From: Clostridia bacterium
GTDB taxonomy: Bacteria; Bacillota; Clostridia; Oscillospirales; Acutalibacteraceae
Assembly: GCA_017382915.1 (NCBI GenBank)
Contig: JAFNZJ010000097.1
Coordinates: 1 to 15,280, forward strand
DNA length: 15,280 nt
Direction: 5' to 3'
Under the pieces are notes generated by a model that was given only the letters and a program-made list of their open reading frames with translations, made no database searches and was not told where the DNA came from. A program made the translations under genes and the position numbers. The stretch's first letter is position 1. Every line of letters starts with the position of its first letter. Shown one piece after another: positions 1-5,981 of this stretch.

Positions 1-60
1 AGCAGTTGGCTTTATAAGTTGGCTGGTGTGCAAAAAAATACCCGATATAATATAAATTAA
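1..60 (+). CDS. 3' end of an unidentified gene (partial)
   Basis: Frame 1 is open from the left edge for 19 codons and stops with TAA, whose last base directly abuts the stem of a strong terminator. That placement is what one expects of a real gene end. The visible C-terminus is basic and polar (it ends KNTRYNIN). It is too short to assign to a family. The octamer AGTTGGCT occurs twice (4-11 and 17-24), which may be chance. The call rests on the open frame and the terminator only. Confidence 0.4.
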   Translation, partial: SSWLYKLAGVQKNTRYNIN

Positions 61-90
61 CCCCCGCTACAAAAGGGTAGCGGGGGTTTT
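61..90 (+). terminator. Rho-independent terminator of the left-edge gene
   Basis: The stem CCCCCGCTAC (61-70) pairs perfectly with GTAGCGGGGG (77-86) around a 6-nt loop and is followed by TTTT. It starts immediately after the stop codon of the partial gene. On the opposite strand the T-tract is poorer, so plus-strand use is favoured. Confidence 0.85.
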
Positions 91-105
91 AATAAATTCT
101 ATTTA

Positions 106-339
106 GTGAAAATAGAAATGGTACCAACCGATTCCACGGTGCTCGGCAAAAATGCTTTTGTACCAAATTCCTCGGTTGATACCGAGTTAAGCGTAGCAGA
201 TATTTTTGAATTTGTCAAGAAAAACAATGATAAATTTGAATCGGACAGTGATAACCCAACATCTTTCACTCCAAAACCTGTTGACCAACATTTAGTAAAT
301 TGGAATTTTTGTTTAGGTAAGAGTGAAGAGGTAAGAAGT
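106..339 (+). pseudogene. Possible gene remnant, coding-like but without a proper end
   Basis: The frame opening at GTG 106 (or ATG 118) reads about 78 hydrophilic residues that look protein-like, for example a segment SVADIFEFVKKNNDKFES. No Shine-Dalgarno sequence precedes either start. The frame does not stop before the tRNA terminator: it runs on through tRNA-Gln in antisense, giving the familiar false peptide WQDSNLR. A full-length product is therefore implausible. It may be a 3'-truncated gene remnant or simply non-coding DNA. A small hairpin CTCGGT-TGAT-ACCGAG lies at 171-186. I recognise no family. Confidence 0.25.
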
Positions 340-373
340 AAAAATCCCGTTCACATTAGTGAACGGGATTTTT
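340..373 (-). terminator. Terminator of the tRNA-His/tRNA-Gln transcript
   Basis: A perfect inverted repeat has 15-nt arms (AAAAATCCCGTTCAC, 340-354, and GTGAACGGGATTTTT, 359-373) around a 4-nt loop. On the minus strand it begins at the CCA end of tRNA-Gln and finishes in a run of five T. The arms are A/T-flanked on both sides, so it could also stop plus-strand transcription. Confidence 0.85.
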
Positions 374-447
374 GGCTGGGGTGGCAGGATTCGAACCTAC
401 GAATGCAGCAGTCAAAGTGCTGTGTCTTACCGCTTGACGACACCCCA
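373..447 (-). tRNA. tRNA-Gln (anticodon TTG)
   Basis: Read on the minus strand, the acceptor arm TGGGGTG pairs with CACCCCA. The T arm contains GGTTCGAATCC. The anticodon stem CAGCA/TGCTG encloses the loop CTTTGAC, so the anticodon is TTG (Gln). The discriminator is G, as usual for tRNA-Gln, and the 3' CCA is encoded. The last A is shared with the terminator stem. Confidence 0.95.
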
Positions 448-488
448 ATATTAAATTGTGCGAAATTGGGTTACAGGGTAATTAAAAG

Positions 489-566
489 TGGGGTGGATAA
501 TCGGGTTCGAACCGACGACCTCCAGGGCCACAACCTGGCACTCTAACCAGCTGAGCTATATCCACC
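489..566 (-). tRNA. tRNA-His (anticodon GTG)
   Basis: On the minus strand the acceptor pairs are GTGGATA with TATCCAC, preceded by an encoded G at position -1 that faces C73. This is the hallmark of bacterial tRNA-His. The anticodon stem CCAGG/CCTGG encloses TTGTGGC, so the anticodon is GTG. The T arm has GGTTCGAACCC and the 3' CCA is encoded. It lies 41 nt upstream of tRNA-Gln in the same transcript. Confidence 0.95.
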
Positions 567-599
567 ATATTACATCTGCAACCCGCAAACGCAATAACA

Positions 600-627
600 A
601 TTATACCATTAAAAGTCAATTTGTCAA
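600..627 (-). promoter_or_regulatory. Sigma-A-type promoter for the tRNA pair
   Basis: On the minus strand a consensus -35 TTGACA (622-627) is followed by a 16-nt spacer and a consensus -10 TATAAT (600-605), with TG one base before it (extended -10). Transcription would begin roughly 25 nt upstream of tRNA-His. Both hexamers are perfect. Confidence 0.85.
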
Positions 628-660
628 GTGCTTTTGGCAATTTTTTTTAACAGCAAATAA

Positions 661-1371
661 TCAACAGTTTTTTAATGTGTTATATGATGTATAAACCGCA
701 TCCTCACTAATATTACAGTGCAATTTAAATAGGGGGGTGTTTAGCAGTAAATCATCTGCAGTGTTAAGCATTGCCGCCAAAAGCTGTGGAGTTCTTGGTC
801 TGGGGGTTTGCTCCAGCATGGGTACTGCAACCGCCTCTTTAGCGGGGTCAATGGGTGTTATTGAATTGGTATCACCGCGTTCAATAAAAACAATGGCGGC
901 AAGCGGCACCTTAATGTTGGTGTTTAGGTCGGTTTTACCGCTCCAAGGGGTGCCGTAAGCATAAAATTTGCCGTCAATTTTTCTAATAATGGGTTTATCG
1001 TCATTTATATAGGTAACCCTGTCACCAAAAACCTGCTTCCAAAGACCGGTGTGGGTTGATTTACCTGTACCGCTGTGTGCTGAAAAAAGGTATGCTCTGC
1101 CATCCATAGCAATGGCCGATGAGTGAAGCATAAGTCCGTTAAAAGCGGTTATCCTGCGATTAAATAACGCACCGCTGGCAAGGTAGGCAACCTCATCACG
1201 GGTAAGATAGTTGTATTCCTTATGCATATCATCAAGCATCTCTTTGGTTATGATAACACGCATATTAGGTGGGCCGTCTACATCAACTTCGTATGGTTTG
1301 CCAAGCCTTTCAAGACGCTCACATTCAACATCAATATCAACAATTACATCGCCAATGCAGTACCTTTTCAT
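661..1371 (-). CDS. Orphan HPr kinase/PEP carboxykinase-fold protein
   Basis: The product is 236 aa. A P-loop near residues 98-106 (AHSGTGKST) is preceded by the motif LMLHSSAIAMDGRAYLF. An NDDKP motif at about 123-127 and YGTPWSGK at 139-146 follow. This arrangement is typical of the HprK/PEP-carboxykinase superfamily of P-loop kinases, as found in uncharacterised HprK-related proteins. Residues 1-80 form an N-terminal region I cannot assign. The size is well below true HPr kinase (about 310 aa) or PEPCK (over 500 aa), so neither enzyme is claimed. The substrate is unknown. Some relatives sit beside radical-SAM peptide-maturation genes, but no such partner is visible here. The ATG has AAGGCGG (1379-1385, minus) 7 nt upstream. 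The gene is divergent from eno and ends just upstream of the tRNA promoter. Confidence 0.8.
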   Translation of the reverse strand: MKRYCIGDVIVDIDVECERLERLGKPYEVDVDGPPNMRVIITKEMLDDMHKEYNYLTRDEVAYLASGALFNRRITAFNGLMLHSSAIAMDGRAYLFSAHSGTGKSTHTGLWKQVFGDRVTYINDDKPIIRKIDGKFYAYGTPWSGKTDLNTNIKVPLAAIVFIERGDTNSITPIDPAKEAVAVPMLEQTPRPRTPQLLAAMLNTADDLLLNTPLFKLHCNISEDAVYTSYNTLKNC

Positions 1372-1392
1372 TTTAACACCGCCTTTTAATAT

Positions 1393-1421
1393 ATTTTACC
1401 TTAGTAAGGTAAATATTGCAA
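1393..1421 (-). promoter_or_regulatory. Promoter of the HprK-like gene
   Basis: On the minus strand -35 TTGCAA (1416-1421) and -10 TAAAAT (1393-1398) are separated by exactly 17 nt. The start point would fall about 15-20 nt upstream of the start codon, just above the ribosome binding site. The spacer and -10 are almost entirely covered by a perfect palindrome, listed separately. Confidence 0.55.
1395..1413. promoter_or_regulatory. Perfect 19-bp palindrome, candidate operator
   Basis: TTTACCTTA and TAAGGTAAA are exact inverted repeats around a single G. The site overlaps the -10 and spacer of the minus-strand kinase promoter and lies upstream of the plus-strand eno promoter. A bound dimeric repressor would block the kinase gene. 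Effects on eno are less certain. The cognate regulator is not in the window and I do not recognise the motif. Confidence 0.6.
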
Positions 1422-1428
1422 CAAAAAT

Positions 1429-1457
1429 TTGTTTAAATAAAGGCTATTCGGTAATAA
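1429..1457 (+). promoter_or_regulatory. Candidate promoter of eno
   Basis: TTGTTT (1429-1434) and TAATAA (1452-1457) are separated by 17 nt, placing the start about 27 nt upstream of the enolase ATG. The hexamers are moderately close to the sigma-A consensus. It is back-to-back with the kinase promoter. Confidence 0.45.
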
Positions 1458-1491
1458 TAAGAAAAAACAAAGGTATGGAGTGGTAATATTT

Positions 1492-2733
1492 ATGGAAAAA
1501 ATTGTTGCAGTAAAGGGTTTAGAGGTTTTAGATTCCAGGGGCAACCCAACCGTTTGTGCGCAGGTGGTTTTATCCGACGGCAGCGCGGGTGTGGGTATTT
1601 CACCATCGGGTGCATCAACCGGTGTTTATGAGGCCTTTGAACTGCGCGATGGCGATAAAGAACGCTATGGCGGTAAGGGTGTACAAAACGCGGTAGATAA
1701 TATAAATAATGTTATAGCAAAACCCCTTTGTGAATTGGGCAGTACCAGCCAGCAGGCCGCCGATGAGCTTATGATTTCATTGGATGGCACCCAAAATAAA
1801 AGCAAGCTTGGTGCCAATGCTATTTTGGCCGTTTCAATAGCGCTTGCCCGCGCCACTGCCCAAAGCTATAATCTGTCACTTTATCGTTATTTGGGTGGTA
1901 TTGGTAAAAAAAGTATGCCAATACCTATGATGAATATTTTAAACGGTGGCGCACACGCATCAAACAATGTGGATATTCAAGAGTTTATGATACTTCCAAG
2001 GGAGGAAACCTTTGCCGATGCGTTAAGGGTAGGCAGTGAAATTTATCATAAGCTTGGTAAAATATTAGGTGATAAGGGACTGCGCTCAGGGGTCGGTGAT
2101 GAGGGCGGCTTTGCACCTAATATTAAGTCAGATAGGGATGCGCTTGAGCTTATTTGTGAAGCAATAGTAACGGCCGGCTTTGGTTTTGATAGGGTAGGAC
2201 TTGCGCTGGATGTCGCTTCAAGTGAATGGTACCGCGACGGCAAGTATTTTATGCCAAAAAGGGGAGTATATCTGTCTAGCGGTGAGCTTATCAATATGGT
2301 GGAGGAGCTTTGCCGCGATTTTCCCATACTTTCGGTTGAGGACCCCCTTTCAGAGGATGACTGGGACGGCTTTTGTGAACTTACCAAAAGAATAGGCGGT
2401 AGGGTGCAGCTGGTGGGTGATGACCTTTTTGTAACCAATAGAAAAAGGCTTGAAATGGGCATTAAAAAGCAGGCGGCAAATGCCATTTTAATTAAGCCAA
2501 ACCAAATAGGCACCGTTACCGAAACGCTTGATGTAATAAGTCTTGCCGCCAAAAACGGTTATAACACAGTAATATCACACCGCTCCGGTGAAAGTGAGGA
2601 TACCTTTATTGCTGACCTTGCGGTGGCGGTAAATGCCACTATGATAAAAAGCGGTGCGCCCTGCCGTACTGACCGAGTTGCCAAATATAATCGTCTTCTT
2701 GCCATTGAAAGCGCGCTTAGCCAAAGCATTTAA
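1492..2733 (+). CDS. eno: Enolase (phosphopyruvate hydratase)
   Basis: Enolase interconverts 2-phosphoglycerate and phosphoenolpyruvate in glycolysis and gluconeogenesis, in the cytoplasm. From ATG 1492 the protein has 413 aa, slightly short for the family (about 430). Visible landmarks are LDSRGNPTV near residue 13, the mobile loop SGAST at 39-43, GGAHASNNVDIQEF at 152-165, the catalytic Glu in GDEGGFAP (about 204), metal ligands at D240, E283 (SVEDPLSEDDW) and D310 (GDDLFVTN), the catalytic Lys in LIKPNQ (335) and HRSGESEDT at 363-371. I chose ATG 1492, with GGAG at 1477-1480, over GTG 1480, which would add only four non-family residues. The last codons and the stop lie inside a dispersed repeat (2719-2744), so the C-terminal LSQSI is repeat-encoded. 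No clear intrinsic terminator follows. Confidence 0.97.
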   Translation: MEKIVAVKGLEVLDSRGNPTVCAQVVLSDGSAGVGISPSGASTGVYEAFELRDGDKERYGGKGVQNAVDNINNVIAKPLCELGSTSQQAADELMISLDGTQNKSKLGANAILAVSIALARATAQSYNLSLYRYLGGIGKKSMPIPMMNILNGGAHASNNVDIQEFMILPREETFADALRVGSEIYHKLGKILGDKGLRSGVGDEGGFAPNIKSDRDALELICEAIVTAGFGFDRVGLALDVASSEWYRDGKYFMPKRGVYLSSGELINMVEELCRDFPILSVEDPLSEDDWDGFCELTKRIGGRVQLVGDDLFVTNRKRLEMGIKKQAANAILIKPNQIGTVTETLDVISLAAKNGYNTVISHRSGESEDTFIADLAVAVNATMIKSGAPCRTDRVAKYNRLLAIESALSQSI

Positions 2734-2744
2734 ACTTGAATCAG
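2719..2744 (+). repeat. Dispersed repeat, copy A (core only)
   Basis: The 26-nt core runs from AGCCAAAGCA through AAACTTGAA to TCAG. It matches copy B (8636-8661) at 25 of 26 positions and copy C (11771-11796) at 23 of 26. It straddles the eno stop codon (2731-2733). The similarity stops at about 2744, so only the 5' part of the longer element shared by B and C is present. The only difference from B (T for C) keeps a possible U-G pair in the small dyad ATTTAA/TTGAAT. Confidence 0.75.
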
Positions 2745-2827
2745 ATTTGTAAAAAGTATTAAAATAACCTGCTTTTTGGGTCAAATACTAAACAAAATAC
2801 CAAAAATTAAGTTTTTTAAAAAAATAC

Positions 2828-2856
2828 TTGATTTTTATGTACAGTTGTGGTATTAT
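2828..2856 (+). promoter_or_regulatory. Promoter of the L19 leader and rplS
   Basis: -35 TTGATT (2828-2833), a 17-nt spacer and -10 TATTAT (2851-2856), with TG one base upstream (extended -10). The upstream DNA is very A/T-rich with A and T tracts, resembling an UP element. The 2745-2827 stretch between eno and this promoter shows only a weak dyad (AGTATT/AATACT) and no convincing terminator. Confidence 0.7.
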
Positions 2857-2865
2857 ATTTTAGCA

Positions 2866-2950
2866 TTTGATTACGCCTGTTCCTTACAGGTGGGGTCAGT
2901 GCCGTTAAAAACGACATTGAAGCGGGCGGTCCTCTGTTCTAAAGAAGTAT
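2866..2950 (+). ncRNA. L19-type ribosomal protein leader RNA
   Basis: The 5' untranslated region of rplS is about 120 nt and GC-richer than its surroundings. It contains the hairpin CCTGT-TCCTT-ACAGG (2876-2890), a second hairpin around CCGTT/AACG (2902-2913), and the motif GAAGCGGGCGGTCCTCTG (2919-2936). Firmicutes commonly carry an autoregulatory L19 leader at this position (Rfam L19_leader), and location and layout fit. I assign it by context and general appearance, not by a covariance-model hit. If correct, excess L19 would bind it and lower rplS expression. Confidence 0.65.
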
Positions 2951-2982
2951 GAACGTCTGAATTAATTAAGGAGGAAATTAAA

Positions 2983-3327
2983 ATGGACCAAATCAAAAAT
3001 TTAACCGCCGGTCAGCTTAAGGAAAATGCTCCCGAGATTAAAATCGGTTCTACCGTTAAGGTTCACGTAAAGATTCGTGAGGGCGAAAGAGAGCGTATTC
3101 AGGTATTTGAAGGTACCGTTATTGCCCGTAATAACAGTGGCATTGCTGAAACCTTTACCGTTCGCCGCGTTTCCTACGGTGTAGGTGTTGAGCGTGTATT
3201 CCCCGTTCACTCTCCAAACGTTGACAAGGTTGAGGTTGTACGCGATGGTCGCGTTCGCCGCGCTAAGCTTTACTACCTGCGTGACAGAGTTGGTAAGGCC
3301 GCAAAGGTTAAAGAGCAAATTAAATAA
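2983..3327 (+). CDS. rplS: 50S ribosomal protein L19
   Basis: L19 is a large-subunit protein at the interface with the 30S subunit. The product is 114 aa, the usual length. It shows the family pattern: an N-terminal helix MDQIKNLTAGQLKENAPEIK, then GSTVKVHVKIREGERERIQVFEGTVI at about 22-48, FTVRRVSYGVGVERVFPVHSP near 58-78 and the basic tail AKLYYLRDRVGKAAKVKE. The start is fixed by AAGGAGG at 2968-2974, 8 nt upstream. It has its own promoter and leader and is closed by a terminator, so it is mainly a monocistronic unit. The lepB-rbgA-rnhB-yraN genes directly downstream are a common Firmicutes arrangement. Confidence 0.98.
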   Translation: MDQIKNLTAGQLKENAPEIKIGSTVKVHVKIREGERERIQVFEGTVIARNNSGIAETFTVRRVSYGVGVERVFPVHSPNVDKVEVVRDGRVRRAKLYYLRDRVGKAAKVKEQIK

Positions 3328-3334
3328 GCATTTT

Positions 3335-3361
3335 AAGGGGACAAAGGCTTGTCCCCTTTTT
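3335..3361 (+). terminator. Terminator after rplS
   Basis: AAGGGGACAA (3335-3344) pairs perfectly with TTGTCCCCTT (3349-3358) around a 4-nt loop, and further T follow. Only 35 nt remain before lepB and I see no clear promoter in them, so partial read-through may feed the downstream genes. Confidence 0.85.
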
Positions 3362-3396
3362 GCATATTTTACAGTATTTTAAAGGTGGTGTAGGCT

Positions 3397-4119
3397 ATGA
3401 ACGATGAAAACAAAAAAACAGAAAAATCAGAGTTTTTCTTTGGCGATGATGTTTTTTATTCTACCGAAAAAGTTTCGGGTGAAACTGCGCCTGAAGCAGA
3501 AATTAAAGTGGAAGAAAAACCAAAAAAGCAGCCTGCACCCCATTCAAGGATATATCGCCCTAAAAAAAGCTTTTTATATAATCTTTTTGAGTGGCTTGAT
3601 GTTGTTGTGGCATCAATTGTTGTTGTGGTAATTATTTTTACCTTTGTTTTTAGAATTGTTGCCATTGACGGCAAATCAATGAACAACACCCTTTTTGATG
3701 GTGAGCGCGTGGTTATCACCAATATGTTTTATGAGCCCCAAAAGGGTGATATTGTTGTAATTTCACGCAATACCGAAAATGCAGTAAATGCCAACCATTA
3801 TGATGAGCCAATTATTAAGCGTATAATCGCAACCGAGGGTGACACCGTTGATATTGATTTTGACAACGGCATAGTTTATGTTAACGGCGAAGCCTTAAAA
3901 GAGGATTATATTAAAGAGCCCACCACCCGTGAGGGGGATGTTAAGTTCCCACTGGTGGTTAAAGAAAACTGTGTTTTTGTTTTGGGTGACAACCGTAATG
4001 AATCGTTAGACAGCCGTTCCACCGAAATCGGCGACAACGGTCTTATTGATGAAAAATACATTTTAGGTCATGCGGTACTTCGTGTACTGCCTTTTGAAAA
4101 ATTCGGGGGTATTGAGTAA
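3397..4119 (+). CDS. lepB: Type I signal peptidase
   Basis: This membrane serine protease removes signal peptides from exported preproteins. The product is 240 aa. Residues 1-57 form a charged cytoplasmic N-terminus rich in E and K, followed by one membrane segment at about 66-88 (VVVASIVVVVIIFTFVF). The catalytic Ser is S94 in the motif DGKSMNNTL, and the general-base Lys is K141 in PIIKRIIATEGD. The family box GDNRNESLDSRS lies at 197-208. One N-terminal membrane segment and extracytoplasmic catalysis match the Gram-positive SipS-type enzymes. The start has AGGTGG at 3383-3388. Its stop overlaps the rbgA start by one base (TAATG), implying translational coupling. The hydrophilic N-terminal extension is longer than in the Bacillus enzymes. 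Confidence 0.95.
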   Translation: MNDENKKTEKSEFFFGDDVFYSTEKVSGETAPEAEIKVEEKPKKQPAPHSRIYRPKKSFLYNLFEWLDVVVASIVVVVIIFTFVFRIVAIDGKSMNNTLFDGERVVITNMFYEPQKGDIVVISRNTENAVNANHYDEPIIKRIIATEGDTVDIDFDNGIVYVNGEALKEDYIKEPTTREGDVKFPLVVKENCVFVLGDNRNESLDSRSTEIGDNGLIDEKYILGHAVLRVLPFEKFGGIE

Positions 4120-5003
4120 TGTGTAATGAAGCAAATGTTATTCAGTGGTTTCCCGGTCATATGGCCAAAACTCGCCGTAAAATTACCGAAAGCTTATCAC
4201 TTGTAGATGCGGTTGTAGAAATTACAGATGCCAGAATACCTGTCAGCAGCCGCAATCCGGAGCTGGCGGGTATAGTTGTTAATAAACCCCTTATTGTTTT
4301 GCTTAATAAGTGTGATATGGCCGACCCAAATGAAACCCAAAAATGGGTTAAAAAATTTGCAGAGCAGGGTATAACCGCCCTTCCTATGGATTGTCGTTCG
4401 GGTAAGGGTGTAAACGCTTTTCCTGCCGCAGTAAAGCAACTGCTTAAAGATAAAATTGAGCATAATAAAGCCAAGGGTATGGTGGGTAAATCACTTCGTC
4501 TTATGGTGGTTGGTATACCCAATGTCGGCAAATCATCATTTATAAATCGCCTTACCAAATCGGGCAAGGCAAAGGTTGAGGACAGACCGGGCGTTACCCG
4601 TTCAAATCAGTGGTTTAAGGTTGATAACGGGCTGGAGCTTTTAGACACCCCCGGTGTTTTATGGCCAAAATTTGATGACCCAAGGGTAGGGCTTAGACTT
4701 GCCTGTACGGGCGCCGTTAAGGATACCGTAATGGATATTGAAACTCTGGCGGTTAATTTTATAAGTGAAATTAAAAATCGTTATGGCCATCTTTTAGAGC
4801 AAAGATATAAATTCACCCTTGAAAAGGACGCCGATTCATACGATATTTTATGTGAAATAGGTCGCAAACGCGGTATGGTTATTCGCGGTGGCGAAATTGA
4901 TACTGAACGCGCCGCAGTAATGCTTATGGATGAATATCGCGCAGGCACCATAGGTAAAACAACGCTTGATACAGCCAACGAAATGGGTGAACAAAATGCC
5001 TGA
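4119..5003 (+). CDS. rbgA: Ribosome biogenesis GTPase A (YlqF/RbgA)
   Basis: RbgA is a circularly permuted GTPase needed for late 50S subunit assembly. The 294-aa product opens with the family signature QWFPGHMAK (9-17). The G motifs come in permuted order: G4 NKCD (63-66), G5-like DCRSGKG (91-97), G1 GIPNVGKSS (132-140), G2-region RPGVT (156-160), and G3 DTPGV (176-180). The C-terminal region (about 200-294) fits the RNA-binding helical domain of the family. The ATG overlaps the last base of the lepB stop. Its own 3' end overlaps rnhB by 8 nt. Placing an assembly GTPase beside rplS is a known Firmicutes arrangement and supports a ribosome-linked role. Confidence 0.96.
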   Translation: MCNEANVIQWFPGHMAKTRRKITESLSLVDAVVEITDARIPVSSRNPELAGIVVNKPLIVLLNKCDMADPNETQKWVKKFAEQGITALPMDCRSGKGVNAFPAAVKQLLKDKIEHNKAKGMVGKSLRLMVVGIPNVGKSSFINRLTKSGKAKVEDRPGVTRSNQWFKVDNGLELLDTPGVLWPKFDDPRVGLRLACTGAVKDTVMDIETLAVNFISEIKNRYGHLLEQRYKFTLEKDADSYDILCEIGRKRGMVIRGGEIDTERAAVMLMDEYRAGTIGKTTLDTANEMGEQNA

Positions 5004-5592
5004 TTACAGTTATGAAAATGAAGCGGTCGCAGGTGGTTTTAAACTTGTTTGCGGCGTGGATGAAGCGGGTAGGGGCCCTTTAGCAGGTCCTGTATGCGCC
5101 GCCGCCGTAATACTGCCTGAAGGCGCCGTTATTGAAGGACTTAATGATTCAAAAAAGCTTAGCGAAAAAAAGCGCGAAGCACTTTTTGATGTAGTTAAGC
5201 AAACCGCAATTGCTTGGTCGGTGGCATTTGCAAGTGTTGAAGAAATTGAAGAACATAATATCTTAAATGCAACCTTTATTGCTATGAACAGGGCTATTGA
5301 CGGACTAAATGTTAAGGCCGATTTTGCACTGATTGATGGCAACCGTATACCTAAAGATATTAAAATACCCTGCCAAACTGTAGTTAAAGGTGATTCACTT
5401 TCAATGTCAATTGCCGCCGCATCAATTTTGGCAAAGGTTACCCGTGACAGACTTATGCTGGAACTGGATGAAAAATATCCACAGTACGAATTTAAAAAGC
5501 ATAAGGGTTATGGCACTGCACTTCATATGGACCTTATTCGTAAATATGGTCCCAGTGACTGCCACAGACCCAGCTTTCTTAAAAAGTTATGA
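4996..5592 (+). CDS. rnhB: Ribonuclease HII
   Basis: RNase HII cleaves the RNA strand of RNA/DNA hybrids and starts removal of single ribonucleotides in DNA. From ATG 4996 the protein has 198 aa, the normal size. The four acidic active-site residues are visible: D22 and E23 in GVDEAGRGPLAGP, D114 in LIDGN, and D151 in TRDRLM. The supporting motifs LNDSKKLSEKKRE (49-61), GDSLSMSIAAASILAK (132-147) and HKGYGT (169-174) are also present. The upstream in-frame TTG at 4966 would add ten residues foreign to the family. A weak GGGTGA sits 5 nt before ATG 4996. The start lies inside the end of rbgA, so translation is probably coupled. Confidence 0.96.
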   Translation: MPDYSYENEAVAGGFKLVCGVDEAGRGPLAGPVCAAAVILPEGAVIEGLNDSKKLSEKKREALFDVVKQTAIAWSVAFASVEEIEEHNILNATFIAMNRAIDGLNVKADFALIDGNRIPKDIKIPCQTVVKGDSLSMSIAAASILAKVTRDRLMLELDEKYPQYEFKKHKGYGTALHMDLIRKYGPSDCHRPSFLKKL

Positions 5593-5981
5593 GCGGGGTA
5601 AGCAGTTATTCTTTAGGTAGAGCGGGTGAAGCTCTGGCAGCCGACCTGCTTATAAAAAACGGGTATTTTATAGCCGCTAAAAACTACCGTTCACAGTTAG
5701 GTGAAATTGATATTATAGCCGAAAACCGCGACACAGTTTTATTTGTTGAGGTTAAACTGCGAAAGGCCAAGGCGGGCTATTTTCCGCGTGAGGCCGTAAC
5801 GCTAAATAAACGCAGGCGAATATTACACGCCGCCAAGAACTATATATTTCGCAGTCGTACACAACTTCAGCCCCGCTTTGATATTATTGAAATAATAATG
5901 AATGAGCGGCAGGATTTAAAGGATGCAGACGTTAATTGGATTCAAAACGCTTTTGGAGTGAGGAGTAATGAATTTATTTGA
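5589..5981 (+). CDS. yraN: YraN/UPF0102 endonuclease-like protein
   Basis: The 130-aa protein belongs to the UPF0102 (YraN) family, predicted from its fold to be a PD-(D/E)XK nuclease. The signature is complete: E14 in GRAGEALAADLL, D41 in GEIDIIA, and E54/K56 in LFVEVKLR. A basic stretch LNKRRRILHAAKNYIF follows at about 72-87. The biological role is not established. Its near-constant location beside rnhB suggests a nucleic-acid function. The ATG overlaps the rnhB stop (ATGA, 4 nt) and no good ribosome binding site is seen, so it probably relies on translational coupling. Confidence 0.9.
   Translation: MSGVSSYSLGRAGEALAADLLIKNGYFIAAKNYRSQLGEIDIIAENRDTVLFVEVKLRKAKAGYFPREAVTLNKRRRILHAAKNYIFRSRTQLQPRFDIIEIIMNERQDLKDADVNWIQNAFGVRSNEFI

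Noticed and set aside
198..226. TTGACA-like promoter on the minus strand inside the remnant region
   Set aside because: The -35 is perfect, but the sequence 17 nt on is TACGCT, a poor -10, and no gene or RNA follows on that strand.
340..694. Plus-strand open frames across the tRNA region
   Set aside because: They are antisense to tRNA-Gln and tRNA-His, and produce well-known artefact peptides such as WQDSNLR. The tRNAs fold perfectly on the minus strand.
2046..2552. Minus-strand frame of 168 codons opposite eno
   Set aside because: A Ser/Pro-rich shadow of the enolase coding sequence without motifs or translation signals.
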